Below, one piece after another: positions 23,242 to 34,381 of a DNA stretch of 64,000 nt. This stretch comes from Acanthosoma haemorrhoidale. Its lineage: Eukaryota; Arthropoda; Insecta; Hemiptera; Acanthosomatidae. Position numbers and translations under genes: made by a program. Location: assembly GCA_930367205.1 (NCBI GenBank), contig OV884013.1:118955827-119019826 (forward strand). Reading direction: 5' to 3'. Each line of letters begins with the position of its first letter. Positions within the stretch are counted from its first letter, which is position 1. The notes beneath the pieces were generated by a model, which saw only the letters and a program-made list of their open reading frames with translations, ran no database searches and was not told the origin of the DNA.

Positions 23242-23950
23242 GGGTGTCCCAGAATTAACACATGATTTGATTTAAATAGAAAACATACGCTCTCTTTTGT
23301 CGAAATTTTCCATGACCATTTGGCATAAATGTGGTTGTATTTCGTTGATACAGCGTTGAATTTCCCTTTCACCTTTGACTTCAAATAACCCCATAAAAAG
23401 AGATCTAAAGGTGTTAAATCACACGATCTAGGGGGCCAATTCTCATCACCGAAACGAGAGAGTACACAACCTAGAAATTTGAATTGTTTCATGGGCTGTA
23501 TGGCATTTGGCACCATATTTTTGAAACCAAATATTAGCCACATCAATATCATTCAATTTTGGCACAAAGAGCTATGTGTTATCATGTCGCGACATCGAGC
23601 ACCAGTAACATTGACATATTGACATTTGAACGGCTTGTTTTTGGACGACCAGTGTGTTTGGTGTATCCTGCTGATCCAGTCTCCCTAATTTTTTTAATTA
23701 ATCTCTTCACAGTTGATGAAGTTAAAACACTATTCCGATAATATTTTTTATGAAATTTTCGAACTCTGGCCGCCAAACTTTCAATATTTTTGAGATAATG
23801 TCAACAATAAAGACACGTTGTTCTATCGTGTAACGCTCCATTTTTACTAACCCTAAACTGTCAGCTGACAAATTGTTTTTTTTAGGGTTGCCTGAACTTT
23901 ACTGCACAAATGGCGGAAAATTCAAATCTTGCGTTAATTCTGGGACACCC
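23242..23950 (-). mobile_element. Mariner-type element, copy 3, minus strand
   Basis: Both ends are present: GGGTGTCCCAGAATTAACAC at 23242 and the inverted end at 23950. On the minus strand the start codon region is near 23839. The transposase N-terminus runs through TSSTVKRLI and GYTKHTGRPKTSRSN, then jumps to the SMLLVLDVAT reading (frame-shifted GARYRD region). The ...GDENWPPRSCDLTPLDLFLW block and C-terminus remain. The catalytic middle is deleted and it is non-autonomous. Confidence 0.88.
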
Positions 23951-25012
23951 TCCATACGCAAAAATAAACTAAACGTGAAAAAAACCGCTCATCTCAAATA
24001 ACAGCTATGAACAGTGTAGGAATTCATTAATTAAACATTAAATATGATTTCACAAAAAGATATTCAAGAAAATAATATTTTGAGAGCCATCAAGTTTACG
24101 ATTTTGATCACTAAATAACTTTTTTTTAGAATATTTTAATCAATATATTTTAAAAATGAACGTGGGTTTTACAAAACTTTAGATTTTTTACTGTTACAGT
24201 ATATAGCTAAGTTCGGCGAATGAAGATTGTATTTGAATGCCAATATATTAATGTATCTAATGCACGCCAATGTATCCAAATATATATAATATATTGGAAA
24301 GCACGGTTTCTATGATTACATCTATCTTTAATTTATCTACTTTACGCTCAGTCCCTCTACGCTTAAGCCGAATAACTAAAATATTACATTTAATGAGATG
24401 TCATTCAATTACTTCTTGTGTGTTCTCTGTTTTTTTATGTTTATAATATTGCTCTTAATTGGCACAAAAAAAATTTAAAATATACAAAATAGTGTCTGGA
24501 AATTTACTTGTATCATTGATATTCAAAGAAAATTAAACTTATGCCTATTTTCTTCTCAGTATAATAGTTTTTTACCCTTCGGTATTCACGATATTTTCAA
24601 AGCCTTTGTACTTGTATGACAAAATAAAAAACATATAAAATCATTTCATATAAGAGGTATTCGCTCTCTCAGGCACCCCAATAAGTAGCAGGTGATAAAC
24701 CAACTACTTCAAAGCCCAAGCAATCCCGCCCACGCGAGATAATGACTTCCCTAAGATAACTATATTATAGGGTGGGTGGGGGGATCACGTGCCCTAGCTC
24801 ACCCATATCCTTACTTTATTTATCCAGTATCTTTAACTAGATTTTACATCTTTTAAAGGACTAAAACAAAGTCCTAATTCATAATTATGATCGTGAGGTA
24901 ATTCCGTAGCGTATTTTTTTATGAATGAAAGTTAAATAGAATTTCAATGGTACTAAAGTTGTTTTGAAATGAAAATATATATATACATCAGCTTACATAT
25001 ATATATATATCT

Positions 25013-25043
<31 letters not shown>
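23951..25043. other. AT-rich DNA ending in a TA microsatellite
   Basis: No gene is seen. 24975-25043 is a broken (TA)n run that served as the target for the triple-LTR element; its continuation is at 30548-30568 and 35854-35870. Confidence 0.6.
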
Positions 25044-25685
25044 TGAAACCTACCTCATATTTTACCATTCTATTTTTCTAATTTAATAGATCAATTGACC
25101 TTAACTAATTTGGTAGGTCCGTCATGAGATCTTTAATTCAATTTGTTTTTATGTCTTCGACATAGGAAATTATCCCGATTGAATCGCCCGATCTCAAGGC
25201 TAATGTTATAGTTATTAATAAATTGAGAAACTGGGAATTGTGAAATATATACATGTAAAATGGTTATCACAAATAATTATAATTATAAATAGTGCTGACA
25301 TTAATTATATAAAAAAATATTCAATTCCTTTTGAACAAGGATAGTTACTACTAATTAGTTATATAAAAAAAATGATAATTGAGCTCAATCTCTTTTAATG
25401 GATCCATAATAATAAAAAACAACATAAATATCACCCAATCGATGATCTCCGTTTAATCCAATCAACGTTACTGTTGATCTTTCTTCTTCTTCTTCTTTTT
25501 CTCCTCTTCTTCTGTTGGATACCGCCAAGTCGGGGTCTTGCTCTGGTTCACTCTCTGGGTGTTAGGCTAAGACTGACTAAAACGCGCCCTTCGTCTCATC
25601 CCTACTCCTAAGAGCATAAGGGCAGATGTTGGACAAAGTGGGAGGGTGGCTGGTCATGATATTCCCAAATATCATGAATGTTACA
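25044..25685 (-). repeat. LTR, copy 1 (3'-most)
   Basis: 642 bp. Differs from the LTR at 27475 at position 25097 (G versus A), and otherwise appears identical by eye. A (ctt)n/(tctcc) pyrimidine tract lies in the middle. Confidence 0.92.
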
Positions 25686-25719
25686 ATTGCCTTCCCTTAT
25701 AAATAAAAAAAAATTTATG

Positions 25720-25759
<40 letters not shown>

Positions 25760-26454
25760 TGGATCCACAATATTATGTTGCTGCGTTCGGTTTGTTGAAT
25801 TGGTTGTTTATAACGGGTGTTGAAATTTTACAAAGTTTATAGTAATAATAGTTCAAATTTTGCAAGGTTTTAAATTGCTTGAAAAGCGTACAAGTTGTTT
25901 TAATTTTTTACTTAACTAAATTATTATGCTAATTAGTATGGATTAGTTCGAAGGTACATTGTTTTATGGATCATAACGCGATTTGGAAAACATTTGTTGA
26001 AAAGACGGTTGAGTGTGATTAGTAATACATATTGGTTGTTAATTAAAATACTAGACAATTCTACAGGTAATTAGTAACAATAGAGAAAAATTGTTGAGTG
26101 TGTGTGTGTGATTTGAATATTTTACCTGAGTGAAAAGATAGTGTTTATAAAAAAATTATAAATGTTACGAAAAGATAGGGAGGTCGTTGTCGTGTATAAA
26201 ATTGTATGAGCTCATTTTATTTCTTTGCTATAAAATTAATTATAATGGACTTAAACATTCAAAGAATATTTACGATCTGTTTTATAGATTAAGTGATAAT
26301 GAAAGCAAAAGCTTCACTTGCTGATAATTCCATAGACTTTACTAGGGTCAATACTTCTAATAATAGTTTTGTTTTTGTTTGTATAAACTTCTAAAGTTTA
26401 TGTGTCATCCGATCAGTATTATTTTCATTTAATAATGAAAATAATAAAAGAAAA

Positions 26455-27327
26455 CTATAATTTTTTTCTTTTTTTGAAGTCATATTGTATCGAACAAAAA
26501 ACATCCCTGTAATTATTTTTAAATGCCTTCCATTCATTAATTTTAATGTTGTTCAAATCAAACACGCAAAAAGGAATTTCATCAAGATGAGCTGGAATTT
26601 GAGATTCCAATTTCTTCATATCCAAAACTTTATTTTGAATTATTTTTAAATTTTTCACGTTATCGCTGGTTGTCTGCTGATGCTCTGTAATTTGATCTTT
26701 CAACGAAATCACTTCTCCTTTCTTGATATTCGCTGTATCTTCTAACTCTGAAAATTTATTTTCCAACAAACTCATATTATTCTCATCGTCAAGCTTTATT
26801 AGATCATGTTGACGTGAGGTACACTCATCATTGTTATCTGCAATCTTCTGTTCATCCTCCAATGACGTCATTTTCTCTTCATTATCCTTAATTGAATATA
26901 AGCTAAGATCTGTCTGACAATCAGCATCAACTAGTTGTGACTTTGTTAATTTTGTTTTTTCATGATCTGTCGTATTTTTCAATAGAATGATTTCTTCTTT
27001 TAATTTTGAATTAACATTATTATTTACTTGGAGTGTTCTCTCCTCACAAATTCGTAATTGTCTATCTAATTTATAGTTTACATCCGTGTAATCTTGTTCG
27101 AATTTAGCCGATCTTCCCGATTTTATTTCTTCCCTTAATTGATCAAACTTCCCGCTCAACTCTTTATTAAATTCTTTAATTGCGTTATTTTGACTGTTTA
27201 TTTGGGCAAGGATTAGTTGTAACATCTTGACATGATTTATCGTGGGTTCGGGGTCGGGGGCTGAGGGGTCTCCTTTAGAGGCTGGGTTTGTACCTGATTC
27301 AGACCCGCACATGTTTGTGTTCGTCAT
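26455..27327 (-). CDS. Gag-like coiled-coil protein, unit 1
   Basis: 290 codons from ATG (27327) to TAG (26455). The N-terminal ~30 residues are Ser/Pro/Gly-rich (GDPSAPDPEP). Residues ~33-235 are rich in Glu, Lys, Gln, Asn and Leu with heptad-like spacing, suggesting long coiled coils. The C-terminus contains INEWKAFKNNYRDVF, resembling the start of a retrotransposon gag core, then ends in a Lys/Arg run (FKKRKKL). There is no CCHC zinc knuckle and no protease motif, so it looks like a shortened gag. Its place after the primer site, within 150 bases of the LTR, supports a gag role. The family is not recognised beyond this. The translation is identical to that of unit 2. Confidence 0.6.
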   Translation of the reverse strand: MTNTNMCGSESGTNPASKGDPSAPDPEPTINHVKMLQLILAQINSQNNAIKEFNKELSGKFDQLREEIKSGRSAKFEQDYTDVNYKLDRQLRICEERTLQVNNNVNSKLKEEIILLKNTTDHEKTKLTKSQLVDADCQTDLSLYSIKDNEEKMTSLEDEQKIADNNDECTSRQHDLIKLDDENNMSLLENKFSELEDTANIKKGEVISLKDQITEHQQTTSDNVKNLKIIQNKVLDMKKLESQIPAHLDEIPFCVFDLNNIKINEWKAFKNNYRDVFCSIQYDFKKRKKL

Positions 27328-27458
27328 TTGTGTCTGTGTTTGTGTAACAAATGTAAAATTATAGGAAATATAATTTGTTATTGATAAGTTCTAGTTATTA
27401 TTCTAATATGCAATACCTCACAATTCCTTTGGTTTCTTTAGAATTTTTGAAGTTAATC

Positions 27459-27473
27459 CCGGAACGGCCCCCA
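27459..27473 (-). other. Primer-binding-site-like sequence, unit 1
   Basis: On the minus strand the LTR end (TTTCA) is followed after one base by TGGGGGCCGTTCCGGGA. A TGG start at this distance is the normal form of a tRNA primer site. The implied tRNA 3' end (CCCGGAACGGCCCCCA) has the layout of T-stem, acceptor strand and CCA. I do not recognise which tRNA it is. Confidence 0.65.
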
Positions 27474-27474
27474 T

Positions 27475-28116
27475 TGAAACCTACCTCATATTTTACCATT
27501 CTATTTTTCTAATTTAATAGATCAATTAACCTTAACTAATTTGGTAGGTCCGTCATGAGATCTTTAATTCAATTTGTTTTTATGTCTTCGACATAGGAAA
27601 TTATCCCGATTGAATCGCCCGATCTCAAGGCTAATGTTATAGTTATTAATAAATTGAGAAACTGGGAATTGTGAAATATATACATGTAAAATGGTTATCA
27701 CAAATAATTATAATTATAAATAGTGCTGACATTAATTATATAAAAAAATATTCAATTCCTTTTGAACAAGGATAGTTACTACTAATTAGTTATATAAAAA
27801 AAATGATAATTGAGCTCAATCTCTTTTAATGGATCCATAATAATAAAAAACAACATAAATATCACCCAATCGATGATCTCCGTTTAATCCAATCAACGTT
27901 ACTGTTGATCTTTCTTCTTCTTCTTCTTTTTCTCCTCTTCTTCTGTTGGATACCGCCAAGTCGGGGTCTTGCTCTGGTTCACTCTCTGGGTGTTAGGCTA
28001 AGACTGACTAAAACGCGCCCTTCGTCTCATCCCTACTCCTAAGAGCATAAGGGCAGATGTTGGACAAAGTGGGAGGGTGGCTGGTCATGATATTCCCAAA
28101 TATCATGAATGTTACA
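27475..28116 (-). repeat. LTR, copy 2 (shared by both units)
   Basis: 642 bp. Serves as 5' LTR of unit 1 and 3' LTR of unit 2. The plus sequence just inside it (28117-28131) gives the minus-strand purine tract AAGGGAAGG, a polypurine tract. Confidence 0.92.
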
Positions 28117-28150
28117 ATTGCCTTCCCTTATAAATAAAAAAAAATTTATG

Positions 28151-28190
<40 letters not shown>

Positions 28191-28885
28191 TGGATCCACA
28201 ATATTATGTTGCTGCGTTCGGTTTGTTGAATTGGTTGTTTATAACGGGTGTTGAAATTTTACAAAGTTTATAGTAATAATAGTTCAAATTTTGCAAGGTT
28301 TTAAATTGCTTGAAAAGCGTACAAGTTGTTTTAATTTTTTACTTAACTAAATTATTATGCTAATTAGTATGGATTAGTTCGAAGGTACATTGTTTTATGG
28401 ATCATAACGCGATTTGGAAAACATTTGTTGAAAAGACGGTTGAGTGTGATTAGTAATACATATTGGTTGTTAATTAAAATACTAGACAATTCTACAGGTA
28501 ATTAGTAACAATAGAGAAAAATTGTTGAGTGTGTGTGTGTGATTTGAATATTTTACCTGAGTGAAAAGATAGTGTTTATAAAAAAATTATAAATGTTACG
28601 AAAAGATAGGGAGGTCGTTGTCGTGTATAAAATTGTATGAGCTCATTTTATTTCTTTGCTATAAAATTAATTATAATGGACTTAAACATTCAAAGAATAT
28701 TTACGATCTGTTTTATAGATTAAGTGATAATGAAAGCAAAAGCTTCACTTGCTGATAATTCCATAGACTTTACTAGGGTCAATACTTCTAATAATAGTTT
28801 TGTTTTTGTTTGTATAAACTTCTAAAGTTTATGTGTCATCCGATCAGTATTATTTTCATTTAATAATGAAAATAATAAAAGAAAA

Positions 28886-29758
28886 CTATAATTTTTTTCT
28901 TTTTTTGAAGTCATATTGTATCGAACAAAAAACATCCCTGTAATTATTTTTAAATGCCTTCCATTCATTAATTTTAATGTTGTTCAAATCAAACACGCAA
29001 AAAGGAATTTCATCAAGATGAGCTGGAATTTGAGATTCCAATTTCTTCATATCCAAAACTTTATTTTGAATTATTTTTAAATTTTTCACGTTATCGCTGG
29101 TTGTCTGCTGATGCTCTGTAATTTGATCTTTCAACGAAATCACTTCTCCTTTCTTGATATTCGCTGTATCTTCTAACTCTGAAAATTTATTTTCCAACAA
29201 ACTCATATTATTCTCATCGTCAAGCTTTATTAGATCATGTTGACGTGAGGTACACTCATCATTGTTATCTGCAATCTTCTGTTCATCCTCCAATGACGTC
29301 ATTTTCTCTTCATTATCCTTAATTGAATATAAGCTAAGATCTGTCTGACAATCAGCATCAACTAGTTGTGACTTTGTTAATTTTGTTTTTTCATGATCTG
29401 TCGTATTTTTCAATAGAATGATTTCTTCTTTTAATTTTGAATTAACATTATTATTTACTTGGAGTGTTCTCTCCTCACAAATTCGTAATTGTCTATCTAA
29501 TTTATAGTTTACATCCGTGTAATCTTGTTCGAATTTAGCCGATCTTCCCGATTTTATTTCTTCCCTTAATTGATCAAACTTCCCGCTCAACTCTTTATTA
29601 AATTCTTTAATTGCGTTATTTTGACTGTTTATTTGGGCAAGGATTAGTTGTAACATCTTGACATGATTTATCGTGGGTTCGGGGTCGGGGGCTGAGGGGT
29701 CTCCTTTAGAGGCTGGGTTTGTACCTGATTCAGACCCGCACATGTTTGTGTTCGTCAT
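28886..29758 (-). CDS. Gag-like coiled-coil protein, unit 2
   Basis: Identical in translation to the protein at 26455-27327. The 290-residue product has a Pro-rich N-terminus, a long charged coiled-coil section and the C-terminal INEWKAFKNNYRDVF block. The last codons lie in an A-rich stretch (two runs of seven A) where slippage could have created the stop. Nothing resembling pol follows in any frame before the LTR at 28116: the ~770 bases downstream hold a 35-T run and AT-rich DNA. The element must therefore borrow RT and integrase if it moves. Confidence 0.6.
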   Translation of the reverse strand: MTNTNMCGSESGTNPASKGDPSAPDPEPTINHVKMLQLILAQINSQNNAIKEFNKELSGKFDQLREEIKSGRSAKFEQDYTDVNYKLDRQLRICEERTLQVNNNVNSKLKEEIILLKNTTDHEKTKLTKSQLVDADCQTDLSLYSIKDNEEKMTSLEDEQKIADNNDECTSRQHDLIKLDDENNMSLLENKFSELEDTANIKKGEVISLKDQITEHQQTTSDNVKNLKIIQNKVLDMKKLESQIPAHLDEIPFCVFDLNNIKINEWKAFKNNYRDVFCSIQYDFKKRKKL

Positions 29759-29890
29759 TTGTGTCTGTGTTTGTGTAACAAATGTAAAATTATAGGAAAT
29801 ATAATTTGTTATTGATAAGTTCTAGTTATTATTCTAATATGCAATACCTCACAATTCCTTTGGTTTCTTTAGAATTTTTGAAGTTAATCC

Positions 29891-29904
29891 CGGAACGGCC
29901 CCCA
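29891..29904 (-). other. Primer-binding-site-like sequence, unit 2
   Basis: Same TGGGGGCCGTTCCGGGA as in unit 1, one base inside the LTR that starts at 29906. Confidence 0.65.
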
Positions 29905-29905
29905 T

Positions 29906-30547
29906 TGAAACCTACCTCATATTTTACCATTCTATTTTTCTAATTTAATAGATCAATTAACCTTAACTAATTTGGTAGGTCCGTCATGAGATCTTTAATT
30001 CAATTTGTTTTTATGTCTTCGACATAGGAAATTATCCCGATTGAATCGCCCGATCTCAAGGCTAATGTTATAGTTATTAATAAATTGAGAAACTGGGAAT
30101 TGTGAAATATATACATGTAAAATGGTTATCACAAATAATTATAATTATAAATAGTGCTGACATTAATTATATAAAAAAATATTCAATTCCTTTTGAACAA
30201 GGATAGTTACTACTAATTAGTTATATAAAAAAAATGATAATTGAGCTCAATCTCTTTTAATGGATCCATAATAATAAAAAACAACATAAATATCACCCAA
30301 TCGATGATCTCCGTTTAATCCAATCAACGTTACTGTTGATCTTTCTTCTTCTTCTTCTTTTTCTCCTCTTCTTCTGTTGGATACCGCCAAGTCGGGGTCT
30401 TGCTCTGGTTCACTCTCTGGGTGTTAGGCTAAGACTGACTAAAACTCGCCCTTCGTCTCATCCCTACTCCTAAGAGCATAAGGGCAGATGTTGGACAAAG
30501 TGGGAGGGTGGCTGGTCATGATATTCCCAAATATCATGAATGTTACA
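29906..30547 (-). repeat. LTR, copy 3 (5'-most)
   Basis: 642 bp. Differs from the other two at 30446 (T versus G). Followed by a (TA)n run and then the gypsy element. Confidence 0.92.
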
Positions 30548-30568
30548 ATATATATATATATATATATA

Positions 30569-30756
30569 AGTTATCGTCTCCCAGCTGTAGACGATCGAGA
30601 AAAAGGAATGAAGAAAGGAGGTAGATGATATAATAAGAAGGTTTGTTTTATAACTGGCTTTATTTTCCTCCTGATCCTCTATACACACGTTACGGGTTTG
30701 TTTACCCTAGGCTACAAGGTATTAGGCTTAACATTGCCGTACCGCTAGACGTAACT
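30569..30756 (-). repeat. Gypsy 3' LTR
   Basis: 188 bp, agttatcgtctccc...ctagacgtaact on the plus strand. Identical by eye to 35666-35853. Confidence 0.95.
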
Positions 30757-30766
30757 CCCCCCTACC
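30757..30766 (-). other. Gypsy polypurine tract
   Basis: GGTAGGGGGG on the minus strand, directly before the 3' LTR. Plus-strand DNA synthesis in LTR elements starts at such a tract. Confidence 0.85.
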
Positions 30767-31000
30767 AGTTTACGGACATTCCCCGTAAACTCCTAACATG
30801 TGACATCAGCTATGTATCTATAGCAACACAAAACAAAAAGTATACTCTGTTAATAAAAAAAATTTGAAAAGAAAAATGTCTTCCAGGTCCATCTAAAATC
30901 ACAGCACAGACCCATATAACACAAAAAAAACATAATAAACCAACAAAAAATATATATATATAGGCCTCTCGGGACTGGTCACCTGTGACACACACCGGAG

Positions 31001-34000
31001 TTATGTTTCGACGACGGGGCTCCCAGGCTCCACCGCGGGAAACTTGAGCTGTTCCACATGTACCGTCCGCCGTTTGATCGGGGGTGTAATGCTTTCGACC
31101 GTGACCACGTTGTGTTCGCGGAGAGCGATCACTCGGAAAGGACCCTCGTACCGCACTAGTTCCTTACCCCTGTTCGACCCTTTTCTCCGGTACACGAGCG
31201 CGCCGAGTTTAAGATTGCCCAGAATATCGCGGACTTTGAGGTTGTCGCGCGCCACCCGTCGCCGTTTCTTATCCTGGAGCCTTCCCCGAACGGCCACCCA
31301 CTGTTTCTTTAGCGCTATCTGATTACTTACTACCCGTGCGGCCAGTTCTTCATCGATCGCCGTACTCCTGCTATCGCGCCGGCATCTTCGAAGTCCAAAC
31401 AGCGTCTCGACCGGAGAAAAACCGGTGGCAGAATGGATTGAGTGGTTATACGCGATGACTGCCTTTTCCATCGCCACGTTTGGTTCTAAGCCCTTCTCTC
31501 CATGGTAAATTCGTAGGTGGTCGCTAAGCGTGCTGTGCAGCCGCTCTACGTCTCCTCGACTCTTCGGGTGTCCTGGGGTGTTGAGATGCCAACGGATCTC
31601 TAAGGCCGCCGCCTCAGCCCTTATTTCGGCGTTATCAAACTCCCTACCAGCGTCGGAAGCTATCGTGTCTGGTACGCCATAAAATTGGCACCATGTGCGT
31701 AGTGCCCTTAGGACTGCTTCCGCTGATCGTTCTACTATCAGATGGGCCATCGCTGTTTTGCTGAACCTATCGACAATGGTGACCCATTTGTATCCCCTCC
31801 ATGTGAACGTGTCCACCTGCAAATCCTCCAACGGTTGGTCTGCCGTTGGCGTCTCCTCCTGTATTGCTCTGGGGGGGTGGCGATCATATTTCGTGGTGAG
31901 GCATGTGTCGCAGGTACCAATAACTCTCGCAATCGTGTCTTTCATACCCAACCAGAAATATCTCCTCTTCAATGCTTGCAGGGTAGCGTCGATTCCCCGG
32001 TGGTTTGTCTTCCCTTGGTGGAATGCAAGGGTCACTTCTCTCTGCCGCGTTTCTTCTTTTACTGTCTCCACCTTCAGGGTACATCGGACGAACGTACGAT
32101 CGACTCCGATCCTCTCCGTCCTCCATAGGCGTTTGATGCGTCCCCAGATGGTCGCATTTCCCACGTACATGTGGTGCGTTTTCCCTGGAGTAGATGCGTC
32201 CTTCAGAGCGCGGCAAATCGTATCGTCGTTTATCCCCGGTGTCGACCAGATTTTGACGATGTTGCAGTGGCCGTACTTCTCAGATTCCATCTTGAAGAGC
32301 CCAGAAGTTTTGGTGAGCCAAATGATCTGGCGCCTCTTGTCATTTATTATGGCGTCGAGGTCCTCAATGTCCGAGGGTCTATCCCCCACTGAACTCCCGT
32401 CACTCGGAACATCATTGGCTGGAGCCCCCTCCCGCTCCCCTTCCTCGCCGGGTGACCATTCCTGGACGAATTGGTGGGTGTCACGTGATGGTCCCGGAAT
32501 CTCCTCTTCGATCGCATTCACGACCAACGCGCGGGATAACCAATCGGCCACGACGTTCTCCTTCCCCGGTTTGTAAATAATGTCGATGTTGTATTGACTG
32601 AGGAACTCCTTCCATCTGGTAATCCGCGCTGATGACTCTTTCATTTTTCCCACCCATTGGAGGGGTCGATGATCTGTTTTAACCCGAAACTTCCTCCCGA
32701 ATACGTAGGGCCGGAAGTGTTCTATCGCCCATACGATACCCAGTAATTCGCGTTCTAGCGCGCTATATCTACTCTCGGATTCAGTAAGGCGTCTGCTAGC
32801 GTATGCTATTGGTCGCTCCCCCCCGTCGCGATCCTGCGAGAGTACCGCCCCCAACGCGTATTCACTCGCATCTGTGGTAATCATGAAGGGGAGTGCAAAA
32901 TCTGGAAACGCTAGTATAGGCTCTTCCTGTAGCCGCTCCATGCAACGTCTTATATTGTTCTCCATTACCGGGGTAATGACGACTTTTTGTCCTTTTTTAA
33001 GGAGATTGTTAATAGGGACCAGGTACTCCGCCATTTCTGGAACGAATCTGCGGTAGTAGTTCAGGGATCCGAGTAAGCGCCGGATTCCTTTTACGTCTTT
33101 CGGGATAGTCATCCGCTGGATGGCCTCCACCTTCCCACGATCGGGTTGCATTCCCTCTCTGGAAATTATGTGGCCTAAAAATTTCACCTGCTCTTGTCCC
33201 AAAAGCGACTTCTCCACAGACAATTTCAGCCCGAATTGCTTAATTCTGTCAAAAACCTGTCGCAGATGGTCCTGGTGTTCTACCTCATCTCGACTGAAAA
33301 CCAGGAGGTCGTCCATATATATCTGGCAAAACGACTCCCCAATCCCTCTTAAAAATTCGTCCATCAGCCTCTGGAACGTTATTGGCGCGTTTTTCAGCCC
33401 AAACGGCATTCTGGTGAATTCGTAATGTCCCCGCTCGAACGTGAATGCCGTTTTGTGTTGGTCTCCACGACGCATCCGAATTTGATGGTAACCCGCCTTC
33501 AGGTCCAGTGTACTGAATACCTTTGCTCCACTTAGGCGGTCCAGGATGTCTTCAAAGCGAGGTATGGGGTATTTTTCGTCTATAGTATTGTCGTTTAATT
33601 GCCTGTAGTCTATTACTACGCGATATTTTTCGTCACCGGACGACCCTTTCTTTTTCACTGCCCACAGGGGACTGTTGTATGGAGACGTACTATCTACTAT
33701 GATGCCCTGTCGTTTCAATTCCTCGATTTCGTCCCTTATATGCTGTCGCAGCGCCTGCGGGTATCGTCTCTCTTTGATATATATCACTCTCTCCTGCTTC
33801 AGTGGGATCTCATGGAACGTTTCCCCCGTCACTCCCAGTTTGTCCCCTTCGTTGAAAAATATATCGGCATACTCTCGCCGAATAGCGCGTTCCCAGTTGT
33901 CCTCCCGATCGATCGCTCCGATTCGCTCCTTCCCGTCCCCCACGGTTCCTGTACACCGGCATAACATTCTTCCCAGTCTAATATCCCATATTCCGTTACG

Positions 34001-34378
34001 GCACTTCACTCTTGCTCCTACCCTTCCCAAGAGATCGCACCCTATGATACCATCGCACTCGCGCGGCATCTTCCTAACCACGTGTATTTTCAAATATTCC
34101 CCATTTTTCGCCCACCTATCCAATCCCATCGTCAATTCACCTTCGATTTTACACGGCCCTCCCAGGGTGATAAGCTTGCACTCGCATGCCTGAATCCGCG
34201 ACGACCCCTCGCCCACACACAATCTGTCCGCCGCTTTCCTGCTGAGAATAGTACAGGAGCTCCCCGTGTCTATCAAGCATCTCACTCCTCTCGCCACTCC
34301 AATAATGGGTATACCGCCGTAATTCCCTCTGACGCTATAGTTTATTAACGTGCGGCCACCCCTCTGCCAGCCCGCTCC
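31001..34378 (-). CDS. pol: Gypsy pol: protease, reverse transcriptase, RNase H, integrase
   Basis: Open from the codon after the gag UGA (34378) to TAA at 31001; there is no ATG at the front. Residues are numbered from the codon at 34297. Protease: IDTGSS with the catalytic Asp at 10. RT: STLDLKAGY (Asp 265) and YMDD (327-330; DNA 33308-33319). RNase H: TTDAS (Asp 476), Glu 515/517, TDH (Asp 542), ADWLSR (Asp 585). Integrase: zinc-binding His 760, His 766, Cys 796, Cys 799; catalytic Asp 829, Asp 882, Glu 918, with 35 residues between the last two (DD35E). A C-terminal GPF-type module lies near residues 1032-1070. All key residues are present and the frame is unbroken, so it is probably active or only recently silent. 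Confidence 0.96.
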   Translation of the reverse strand, partial: GAGWQRGGRTLINYSVRGNYGGIPIIGVARGVRCLIDTGSSCTILSRKAADRLCVGEGSSRIQACECKLITLGGPCKIEGELTMGLDRWAKNGEYLKIHVVRKMPRECDGIIGCDLLGRVGARVKCRNGIWDIRLGRMLCRCTGTVGDGKERIGAIDREDNWERAIRREYADIFFNEGDKLGVTGETFHEIPLKQERVIYIKERRYPQALRQHIRDEIEELKRQGIIVDSTSPYNSPLWAVKKKGSSGDEKYRVVIDYRQLNDNTIDEKYPIPRFEDILDRLSGAKVFSTLDLKAGYHQIRMRRGDQHKTAFTFERGHYEFTRMPFGLKNAPITFQRLMDEFLRGIGESFCQIYMDDLLVFSRDEVEHQDHLRQVFDRIKQFGLKLSVEKSLLGQEQVKFLGHIISREGMQPDRGKVEAIQRMTIPKDVKGIRRLLGSLNYYRRFVPEMAEYLVPINNLLKKGQKVVITPVMENNIRRCMERLQEEPILAFPDFALPFMITTDASEYALGAVLSQDRDGGERPIAYASRRLTESESRYSALERELLGIVWAIEHFRPYVFGRKFRVKTDHRPLQWVGKMKESSARITRWKEFLSQYNIDIIYKPGKENVVADWLSRALVVNAIEEEIPGPSRDTHQFVQEWSPGEEGEREGAPANDVPSDGSSVGDRPSDIEDLDAIINDKRRQIIWLTKTSGLFKMESEKYGHCNIVKIWSTPGINDDTICRALKDASTPGKTHHMYVGNATIWGRIKRLWRTERIGVDRTFVRCTLKVETVKEETRQREVTLAFHQGKTNHRGIDATLQALKRRYFWLGMKDTIARVIGTCDTCLTTKYDRHPPRAIQEETPTADQPLEDLQVDTFTWRGYKWVTIVDRFSKTAMAHLIVERSAEAVLRALRTWCQFYGVPDTIASDAGREFDNAEIRAEAAALEIRWHLNTPGHPKSRGDVERLHSTLSDHLRIYHGEKGLEPNVAMEKAVIAYNHSIHSATGFSPVETLFGLRRCRRDSRSTAIDEELAARVVSNQIALKKQWVAVRGRLQDKKRRRVARDNLKVRDILGNLKLGALVYRRKGSNRGKELVRYEGPFRVIALREHNVVTVESITPPIKRRTVHVEQLKFPAVEPGSPVVET

Positions 34379-34381
34379 TCA
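34379..34381 (-). promoter_or_regulatory. In-frame gag UGA, candidate readthrough site
   Basis: gag ends with UGA. The same frame is then open for 27 codons up to the codon at 34297 and on through all of pol. The 3' context is GGAGCGGGCUGGCAGAGG, GC-rich and able to pair with a nearby GGCCGC. Same-frame gag-pol separated by one stop is the arrangement used for stop-codon readthrough in some retroelements. Readthrough itself is inference. Confidence 0.7.

Larger units (their letters stand above)
25044..30547 (-). mobile_element. Triple-LTR tandem of a gag-only LTR retrotransposon
   Basis: LTR (25044-25685), internal (25686-27474), LTR (27475-28116), internal (28117-29905), LTR (29906-30547). 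The repeat offset is exactly 2431 bases. LTRs are 642 bp, TGAAACC...GTTACA on the plus strand, so the element reads on the minus strand. Each internal part has a primer-site-like sequence, one gag-like ORF and no protease, RT or integrase. The outer flanks are (TA)n, consistent with the ATAT duplication of the solo LTR at 11248. Unequal LTR-LTR recombination between tandem copies explains the shape; assembly duplication is the alternative. Confidence 0.9.

Noticed and set aside
30757..31000. env gene of an errantivirus
   Set aside because: Only about 240 bases lie between the pol stop and the 3' LTR, with no open frame of use.
31695..32576. 293-codon plus-strand open frame
   Set aside because: It lies wholly opposite the gypsy pol gene, which has all its catalytic residues. 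The antisense frame has no domain and is a shadow.
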